Assembly: GCA_024803745.1 (NCBI GenBank)
Contig: JANJXV010000025.1
Coordinates: 21,835,110 to 21,899,109, forward strand
Direction of reading: 5' to 3'
From: Megascapheus bottae
Taxonomy: Eukaryota > Chordata > Mammalia > Rodentia > Geomyidae
DNA: 64,000 nt
Numbering within the stretch: position 1 is the first letter of the stretch; every line of letters starts with the position of its first letter. Shown piece by piece: positions 58,151 to 64,000 of this stretch. A model generated the notes under the pieces. The model ran no database searches. It saw nothing but the letters and a program-made list of their open reading frames with translations, and had not been told where the DNA came from. Both the position numbers and the translations under genes were made by a program.

Positions 58151-58626
58151 GAAAAGTTACCTACTGTTACTGTTGCCTTGTCTGGCCTCCCCCACTCCAG
58201 AGTCTGAACTAAGTAGCTATCTCTGGGTGTTCCTGCACCCATCACACAAGTCCTGTGGTTGTCTGTTTGACACCCAGCCATATGGGAAGTGCTTTCTTGC
58301 CAGCACCCAGCACAGCCTGGCACTTAGTAGGTCAGACATGTGTATGATGGGAGCCGGGATGGCTGGTAAACCTTTAGATTCCAGGTAGGAGATGAGGGCC
58401 GGATCCCAGACTTCCCTCTGAGGGCGGCTGAGCGTGGATCTCAGGTTTGCTGGTGGTGGGCCCAGGGTGTTTAAGTGATGCTTACCTCCTTGTTGTCCAC
58501 AGGGATCTTGAGTTTCACCACCTCATACTTCTCCTCACCTTCCTCCTCCTCACTCTTCACCAGCAGCACCATCTCCTCCTGCATCTCCTCCTCCTCCTCC
58601 TCCTCTGCCTGCTGTTCTCCAGGCAT
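49525..58626 (-). CDS. ZNF771: ZNF771, C2H2 zinc-finger protein with eight fingers and no KRAB domain
   Basis: This is a putative nuclear DNA-binding factor; its targets are poorly known. Coding segments 58626-58486 (47 codons) and 50328-49525 (267 codons plus stop) join in phase 0 to give 314 residues (human 317). The N terminus is acidic and glutamate-rich (MPGEQQA then a run of seven E) and ends [15 protein letters not shown]. The second exon holds eight C2H2 fingers linked by TGE[RK]P(FYH) linkers (49.7-50.3 kb), then an incomplete ninth CxxC unit and the conserved end [10 protein letters not shown]. The finger exon is very rich in CpG, which creates long meaningless open frames on the opposite strand. 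An 8.2 kb intron separates the two coding exons. The predicted protein is complete. Confidence 0.96.
50705..51290 (+). mobile_element. B1-dID split from its right arm
   Basis: 50705-50930 ends in GAGTTCAAACCC. About 250 bp of other sequence separates it from a dID arm at 51183-51290 (GGCTCAAGGGTAGGGCAGTA). Confidence 0.58.
51785..52245. mobile_element. B1-dID (+) and B1-dID (-)
   Basis: 51785-51910 is truncated. 52040-52245 has GCCTTGTTCCTGAGCTCAAG and a shortened joint. Confidence 0.6.
52345..52850 (+). mobile_element. Two B1-dID copies and a truncated IDL
   Basis: 52345-52600, 52610-52785, and an IDL head at 52790-52850 that breaks off just after the B box. Confidence 0.7.
53540..54250. 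mobile_element. IDL (+) and two B1-dID (-)
   Basis: 53540-53700 lacks part of the second unit. 53780-53998 and 54010-54250 are successive - strand copies. Confidence 0.72.
54452..54660 (+). mobile_element. IDL SINE with perfect target-site duplication
   Basis: AAACAAGTAAGAAG at 54438-54451 and 54661-54674. TTAAAG head; long A tail. Confidence 0.93.
55070..56125. mobile_element. dID (+), B1 (-), and B1-dID (-) copies
   Basis: 55070-55190, about 55280-55430, 55435-55660 and 55830-56125. The last has a duplicated right arm (CCTGAGCTCT..AGCTCAAGGCTAC twice). Confidence 0.65.
56735..56965 (+). mobile_element. B1-dID SINE
   Basis: Head ATCCTAGATACTCAGGAGGC. An old MIR-like piece precedes the SINE cluster (56140-56210, CAGATGAAGAAGCTGAGGCA). 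Confidence 0.72.
57374..57388 (+). promoter_or_regulatory. Candidate CTCF site
   Basis: CCACTAGAGGGCAGC is a near-perfect match to the CTCF core CCASYAGRKGGCRS, in apparently unique sequence of the ZNF771 intron. Confidence 0.6.
57735..57845 (+). mobile_element. MIR-like ancient SINE
   Basis: CTCATTTTCCTCACTTGTAA and the following AATGG and TGTCTGGCACACAG are the conserved core of mammalian MIR elements. Confidence 0.65.
57860..58150 (+). mobile_element. B1-dID ending in (GAAA)n
   Basis: SINE 57860-58097, then about 13 AAAG units to 58149. Confidence 0.8.
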
Positions 58627-58635
58627 CTTGGTGAT
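58486..58635 (-). CDS. ZNF771: ZNF771 N-terminal exon
   Basis: The exon begins at the acceptor GCCTCAG (AG 58637-58636), has 9 nt of 5' UTR, and the ATG is at 58626-58624. The donor GTAAGC starts at 58485. Translation: [20 protein letters not shown], then [20 protein letters not shown]. The (GAG)n coding run may vary in length between individuals. Confidence 0.93.
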
Positions 58636-58879
58636 CTGAGGCATGGGGCTGGATCAGAGGCTCAGGACCCACCCCCTCCCCCAGTCCCTGCCCCTTCCTA
58701 TGGCCCTGACCCAGACTAGGCGGTGCAGCGGTGGTTTATTTCGCCCTGCCCTGGCCTCCGAGTGTGGCCTTCTCTCATCCACCCAAGCCCCAAGCTCCGG
58801 CACAGCCCAGAGACCAGCCTAGCAGAGAGCCATTCACCCCCTCTCATCCCGACATTCAAGGCCCGGAACAGTTCGAATC

Positions 58880-59420
58880 TCCAGCCCCCGCTAGTAGCTC
58901 GCTACCCTCCCCGCGCTGAGTCACTCTCAGAGCCTGGGTCAGCGACCCGGAGCAATCAGGGATGGTCTGGAGGCAGGATGGGGCGGCGATCCAGGGGAAG
59001 AGTGCGCACTCACCAGCCCAAGGTTCGGCGCTCGCGCAGCCCAAGGCCTGGGCGCGGGGCGGTTCGCCACTCCGTGAGGCCGCGGCTCCGGGGACGGGGC
59101 GGGGGCGGGGCCGTAGCGGCGACCGCTCATTGGCCCGACGGCCTGGCCACGCCCCCGGGGGAGGAGCCCAGATGACCCAGACATTAGGCCCTATCCTTCC
59201 GGGGAGGCCCAGCGCCCAGGCTCCGCGCTTACCGAGGGGCCCTTCCTCCCCGACTCTCAGAGCTCGGGAAGCCTCCCCGGCCCGGCGTTCGCGGGGCTCT
59301 CCGCCGCGCTCCAGTCTCCTCCGAGGTCCACTCCGCGCCCAACCGCGTCCGCTCCGCCCGAAACGGGCCACGTGCGCTCCCGCCTCGCCGGGGCCTCTCG
59401 CTGGCGCCCCGCCTGGAGGG
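58880..59420. promoter_or_regulatory. CpG island at the ZNF771 promoter
   Basis: Dense CpG and GC-box sequence, including GGGGCGGGGGCGGGG around 59094-59110 and an ATTGG inverted CCAAT box at 59129-59133. No TATA box. Long open frames here on both strands are a composition effect. Confidence 0.75.
59014..59233 (-). promoter_or_regulatory. ZNF771: ZNF771 first (5' UTR) exon region with two alternative splice donors
   Basis: On the gene strand, GGGCTG|GTGAGT ends an exon at 59014 and CCTCG|GTAAGC ends one at 59233. Both are strong donors inside a CpG island, and either can splice to the acceptor at 58637-58636. The exon starts are not resolvable. Confidence 0.55.
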
Positions 59421-60519
59421 CGGACCCTGTGGCCTCCTCACCTCTTACGGCGTCCTTACCTTTTTTTTTTGCTTTTTTTTTCCCCGCCTCTTTTCTGGCT
59501 TCCTTTCGTCCTCTGCCGGATCTTCTGGCCTCCGAGATGTCTTCTGGCTTCTTTGAATTTATACCGCCCAGCGCAACAGAAGCCCAAGCTCTTGCTGTTT
59601 CATGTGTGGTATACCCACTTTAATGCCGGCTAGGCTAAGCATTTACACACTCGGTCTCATTCGATGTGTGCCATTAGGGTGTGCCCATTTTACAGATGTG
59701 CAAAAAATGAAGTTCAGGGAAGTAAACTGTTGACTAAGTAAGACTTGTGCCCTTACCGGAAAATTAGCCAAAACCCAAATCCAGGCCACCAAAGTTTGTT
59801 TGGCCCTGAGAATAATGTGTGTAAGTAAGGTGGTTGAGCCTAAGTAAGGAAACCGAGTCACAGCCTTGCCAGCACCTGCCCAGGTGCTAGGGACTGGCGG
59901 TTTCGCAGCCATCCTGGCACCTCTGGCTGTGGGGAGGGAATTCTCCACCCAATTCTGAAAAGTCTTAACAGTGAGGAAAGGCTATCCATTAAATGCAGAC
60001 GCCTCGTCTCTAGGTGGGCCTCAAAAGCTTCAAAGCCTTACCAACATTGTCCTCCTGGTGGTGGGGAAAGGTATTGCCCGCCCCCTCCCAGGTGGTAGGT
60101 GGTGCCTGCATCCCTGGAGGCAGGGGTGGGCACTGGGCTGGTAGGTTACTAAGCCTGTCAGTCCAGCATCCGGGACTGGGAACTTCCTGTGATCCTGATC
60201 CCTGCCCTGAACCAGGTTAGGTGGCAAGGCGCCATTGCCACATGTCTCCCTGTTGGTGTCCTATGTCCTGTCTCCTGACTGTTCTCCCATCACTGTGGTG
60301 TCCCCATTCAGCTCTCCATCGAAACTGCGTTGGTTTATTGGTATTGTATCTGTTGTTTCTGTCATCTCTGGCCTGCTTCCTGACTGCATTGAGTGTGTTT
60401 TCTGGCTGCTGGCCTTAGAGACAGGAGCCCACTACGCAGTCATTGGCCTTTTAAGATTTGAATTGGCAAAGAGTGGCTTCTGTATATTCTCTAAATTCTT
60501 GCATTAGAATAATTAACCA

Positions 60520-61240
60520 CCAAAAAGCCGGAGGTAGAGCTGTAGCACAAGTAATAGAGGTCAGTCTTGAGTGAAAAGCTAAGGGACAGTGTCCAAGCCC
60601 CAGTACAAACACACACGCAGAGTTCAAAACTGGAGAAATCTTTCAAACACTGGCATAGTTTCACAACAGTAGAGAAATCCTATAAAAACTGTATACTAGC
60701 CGGAAGCAGTGGCTCACATCTGTAATCCTAGTTACTCAGGAGGCTCAGATCTGAGGATTACAGTTCAAAGCCAGCCTGAGCACTAAGGACCGTGAGTCTT
60801 CAGTTAACCACTAAAAAAACAGAAGTGGCACTGTGGCTCAAGGGCTACGGTGATAGCCTTGAGCTGAAGAGCTCAGGGACAATGCCCAGGTCTATGGTGT
60901 AAGGTGGTAGCCTTGAGCTGAAGAGCTCAAAGAGACAGTGCCCAGGCCCAGAGTCCAAGTCCCACGAAGGACAAAAAAAAAAAAAAAATTAACACTTAGA
61001 AATTGAAATATGGAGCTGGGTGCTGGCAGCTCACTCTTATTATCCTAGCTACTCAGGAGTCTAAGAGTCACAGTTTGAAGTCAGCCTGGGTAGGAAAGTC
61101 TGTGAGACCTTTATTTTCAACTAACCTCCAAAAAGTGGGAAGTGGAGCTATGGTTCAAGTGGTAGAGCATTAGTCTTGAGCAAAAAAGCTCAAGGATAGT
61201 AAGATTGCCTTGAGTTCAAACTCCAGGACTGAAAAGAAAA
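60520..61240 (+). mobile_element. dID arm and two B1-dID copies
   Basis: 60520-60610; 60697-60990 with a duplicated right arm; 61010-61240. Confidence 0.68.
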
Positions 61241-61369
61241 AAAAAAATGGGATGTGCAGCTGTGGATATAGCTCAATGGTAAAACACTTGCCTAGCCATT
61301 TGAGGGAGGGGAGGAGAAAAGAGAAAACTTGTGTTATTACATATAGAAATCAGTTCTCAATTCTCTTGA

Positions 61370-61640
61370 ACAAGCTGAGGCTCAGTTTCCTCATTTTGTG
61401 AATGGAGCAATTAAAATATTGAGAAAGGATCAAAAAAATGAGGGAGATAAAAGCATGCATTGTTTCCAATCTTGCAATTGTCTTTTTACAGTAGTTCTGT
61501 GGGGCTAAATAGTTCCATTTGACAAATGAGAACATTCAACCTTGGAGACATAATTTGCTGAAAGTCTCACAGCTGGTAAGAGGGAACAAAGGTTACACAG
61601 GAAACTGGTGACAGAGCCAGGACTCTGAGTCTATCTGTGA
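61370..61640. mobile_element. MIR-like fragments
   Basis: GGCTCAGTTTCCTCATTTTG (61380) and CTCACAGCTGGTAAGAGG (61567) match MIR cores in opposite directions. Confidence 0.55.
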
Positions 61641-61889
61641 ATCCAAGGCACAATTTCTTTGGTTGGATTACATCTACTTAAATTTTAGCACCAGCTCAGC
61701 ATTGACAGAAGGGGCAGATGACTGGATATCATACAGAAGATCCCCTGGAAACATATTGATTGTGTTTCTTCTCTAATCCTACTATGTGCCAGACATATGC
61801 CATGTGTACCACTATGTGCCATTCTACACATTGGGGGTGTAATAGTAAACAACAACAGCACAATTCTTGGTACCTGCGACTTTTTTTTT

Positions 61890-62090
61890 TTTTTTTTGCC
61901 AGCACTGGGCTTGAACTCAGGGCCTGGACCTGGGTACTATCCCTGAGCTTCTTTTACTTAAGGCTAGCACTGTACCACATGAGCCACAGTGCTACTTCTG
62001 TTTTTTCTGTTTGTGCAATACTGAGGAATTGAACCATGCTAGGTGCATGCTAGGCAAGACTCTACCACTAAGCCACATTCTCAGCCCATG
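61890..62090 (-). mobile_element. IDL SINE, older copy
   Basis: Contains GCTAGGCAAGACTCTACCAC, with a duplicated CTGGACCTGGG. Confidence 0.7.
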
Positions 62091-62224
62091 TGACACTTCT
62101 AAGAGTAGGAAAAATGTAAACAAGTGCCTGGCTGGGTATAGCTGGTACAATGAGCCCTAGCAGAGAATGCCATCTCCAGCACTGAAAAGAAAAAAATGAG
62201 CAAATAAACACAATAGCAAGGAAA

Positions 62225-62471
62225 CCAGAAGCCAGTAGCTCACACCTGTAATTCTAACTACTCAGGAGGCTGAGATCTAAAAAAAAAAAAAAAAAGAATG
62301 AAGTTCAATGCCAGCCCCAAGCACAAAAGTCTGTAAGACTCTGATCTCTACTAATCTACAAAAAATAAACTAGAAGTGAAACTGTGGCTCAAGTGGCAGG
62401 CTGGTGCTCTACCATTTGAGCCAAAAAGCTAAATGACAGCACCCAAGCCCTGAATTCAAGGCCTAGGACTG

Positions 62472-62511
<40 letters not shown>

Positions 62512-62990
62512 TAATAAAATTAATACTGATCTGGGAATATAGCACAATACTAGAACATATGCTTAACATCAGCAAGAACCTGGCTTCTATCCTTAGCACC
62601 AAAAGGTTTTTGTTTTTGTTTTAAAGACATTGAGTTGGGTGCTGTGGCTCACATCTGTAATCTTAGCTACTCAGGAGGCTGAAATCTGAGGATCTTGTTT
62701 CAAAGCCATCCAGGGCACTAAAATGTCTATGAGACGCTGACCTCCAATTAATCATCAGAAAACCAGAAGTGGCACTGTGGCTCCAGGGGTAGGGAGGGAG
62801 GTAGCCTTGAGCTGAAGAGCTCTGGGACAAAATTCCAGTCCTTCAGCAGACAAAAGAAAAAAAAAAGTCTGCAGTACTCTTATCTCCAGTTAACAACCAG
62901 AAAACCAGAAGTGGCACTGTGGCTCCAGGGGTAGGGCGGTGGCCTTGAGCTGAAGAGCTCAGGGACAACACCCAGGCCAACAGCAGACAA
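62225..62990 (+). mobile_element. B1-dID copies with (CA)n
   Basis: 62225-62472 followed by (CA)n 62473-62510. 62630-62860 and a partial right-arm repeat 62875-62990 with a long A tail. Confidence 0.72.
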
Positions 62991-63039
62991 AAAAAAAAAA
63001 AAAAAAAAAATTAAAAAAAAAAAGACATTATGGGGGGAA

Positions 63040-63190
63040 AACCAAGACGGGTGGGGGGTGTGGGGGGGGGAGGGAAATGGGTACCAAGACATGTGAAAGG
63101 GTATCAATGTATGTGAATTAATGCATCTTCTATCTGGCAAATATCATGTAACCCTTTTACTAATTACAATAAAAAATGCAAAAAAAAAGA
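63040..63190 (+). mobile_element. LINE-1-like 3' end with G-rich tract
   Basis: A G-rich polypurine run (63049-63080) precedes GGGTACCAAGACATGTGAAA, ATTACAATAAAAAATGC and a poly(A). G-rich tracts followed by a short A-tailed end are typical of L1 3' UTRs. Confidence 0.6.
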
Positions 63191-63499
63191 CATTATGAAT
63201 CATTTATGTACATACACAAAAGGATACTAGGTGATATGCAACAGAATGTAAAGGCCACTGAACAACTCTTTGAAAGGTGCAGGCATGGGTGCAGACCTCT
63301 CTATATAAGCCAAGGACCTTGGAAAGCAAAGGAGAAGGTGTTTGTTAGATTCATAAGGAAATTATGAGATCTTAAACTCCTTTAAGACATAACTCATGTT
63401 TCAAGGATACCCTTCACCAAAGCTTTTAGGGAGGCTCCTGTGTGCCAGGTAGGAGGAACTTCTAAGGCCAGACTGTAATAAAAATAATTATTATTGGGG

Positions 63500-64000
63500 C
63501 CGGGAGTTTGGGCTAGCGGTAGAGTGCTTGCCTAGCATTCACAAAGACCCGAGTTCAATTCCTCAGTACCATATACATAGAAAAAAAAAAGCCGGAAGTG
63601 GTGCTGGAGCTCAGGTGGTAGAGCTCTAGCCGTGAGAAAGCCCAAGGACAGTGCTCAGGCCCAGAGCTCAAACCCCGGACTGGCAAAAGAAAAAAAAATC
63701 ATTACTATTATAATTATTATCATGCTGGTCTTCAATTTTTTCTTTTTTGTTGTTATGAGGGCTTGAACTCAGGACTCTGCACTATTTTTTGACTTTTTCT
63801 CTCTTGTTGACACTCTACCACCTAAACCATACTTTTAGCCCTTTTTGTGTTGGGTATTTTCTTTTCTTTTTGTTCTTTTTTGTGTGTGTGTGCGCCAGTC
63901 GAGGGGCTTGAACTCAGGGCCTGAGCACTGTCCTTGGGCTTTCTTGAGGAGTTAAGACAACAGAGTATTCTTGACCCCTCAAAAATAGAAATTTCTAGCA
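63500..64000. mobile_element. IDL (+) and the start of another IDL (-)
   Basis: 63500-63690 has the older TAGAG head. 63893-63950 holds the tail end of a - strand copy, beyond which the sequence diverges at the window edge. Confidence 0.65.

Larger units (their letters stand above)
50329..58485 (-). other. ZNF771: ZNF771 intron, 8.2 kb
   Basis: It is filled mainly with SINEs (listed separately) and old MIR-like fragments. Less repetitive stretches are 51.3-51.75, 53.0-53.5, 54.7-55.05, 56.2-56.7 and 56.97-57.7 kb. The last contains a CTCF-like motif. No additional exon with similarity was recognised. Confidence 0.65.
59420..64000. other. Upstream flank of ZNF771, no gene recognised
   Basis: Contains old MIR-like pieces near 59.65-59.76 and 61.38-61.64 kb, SINE clusters, a LINE 3' end at 63.04 kb and simple repeats. 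59.77-60.5 kb is not obviously repetitive but shows no coding signal. In human the next gene in this direction is ZNF48, not reached here. Confidence 0.55.

Noticed and set aside
58642..58644. Upstream in-frame ATG before the ZNF771 start
   Set aside because: It lies 5' of the predicted splice acceptor (AG 58637-58636), so it is intronic. The family start is MPGEQQ.
58962..59633. 223-codon open frame in the CpG island, + strand
   Set aside because: Composition artefact (Arg/Pro/Ala). The opposite strand has the splice donors of the ZNF771 leader.
1..64000. CRISPR arrays, bacterial operons, phage or toxin genes
   Set aside because: Tandem repeats here are microsatellites, and all confirmed genes are spliced or promoter-bearing vertebrate genes. 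Nothing prokaryotic was seen.

Overview
This is nuclear DNA from a rodent. It has spliced vertebrate genes, CpG-island promoters, and a dense load of two tRNA/7SL-derived SINE families. Family A (called IDL here) is a ~190-200 bp dimer: an ID-like tRNA head with a Pol III A box (TGGCCTAGTGG) and B box (GGTTCGATTCC), a second ID-like unit, and a tail ending GGACTGGC(A)n. Family B (called B1-dID here) is a 7SL/B1-like head (TGTAATCCTAGCTACTCAGGAGGCT type) joined to an ID-like right arm. From memory of rodent SINEs, this pairing points to Geomyoidea (kangaroo rats, pocket mice, pocket gophers). I am fairly but not fully sure of that.

The gene order matches the human 16p11.2 block ZNF771 - DCTPP1 - SEPHS2 - ITGAL, shown here in reverse. 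From left to right: ITGAL (- strand, coding exons 1-20, running off the left edge, 652-20584); a 20 kb repeat-filled intergenic stretch; SEPHS2 (+ strand, one coding exon, 41276-42610, with an in-frame UGA for selenocysteine); DCTPP1 (+ strand, three exons, 46412-48841); ZNF771 (- strand, zinc-finger exon 49525-50328 and N-terminal exon 58486-58626, with a CpG-island promoter near 59.0-59.4 kb). DCTPP1 and ZNF771 are tail to tail, their poly(A) signals about 360 bp apart. ITGAL and SEPHS2 are head to head but 20 kb apart. From 59.4 kb to the right edge I see only repeats and non-coding sequence.

All ITGAL exon junctions were worked out by hand. Every junction has GT/AG ends and the phases join without a break through 786 complete codons. 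The I-domain metal site (DGSRS, the TNTFGAIN threonine and the ITDGE aspartate) and three Ca2+-binding propeller loops are intact. SEPHS2 carries all the parts for selenocysteine insertion: the UGA, a strong hairpin starting 10 nt downstream, and a well-formed SECIS element in the 3' UTR. The four genes do not form a pathway. They are an integrin subunit of leukocytes, a selenophosphate synthetase, a dCTP pyrophosphatase and a C2H2 zinc-finger protein that share a conserved neighbourhood.

I see no undescribed gene system. The most interesting signals are the UGA-proximal hairpin in SEPHS2, a possible 5'-UTR intron in that supposedly intronless gene, three evenly spaced inverted CCAAT boxes before DCTPP1, candidate CTCF sites, and a young IDL subfamily marked by TTAAAG in the head whose copies sit in clean target-site duplications.
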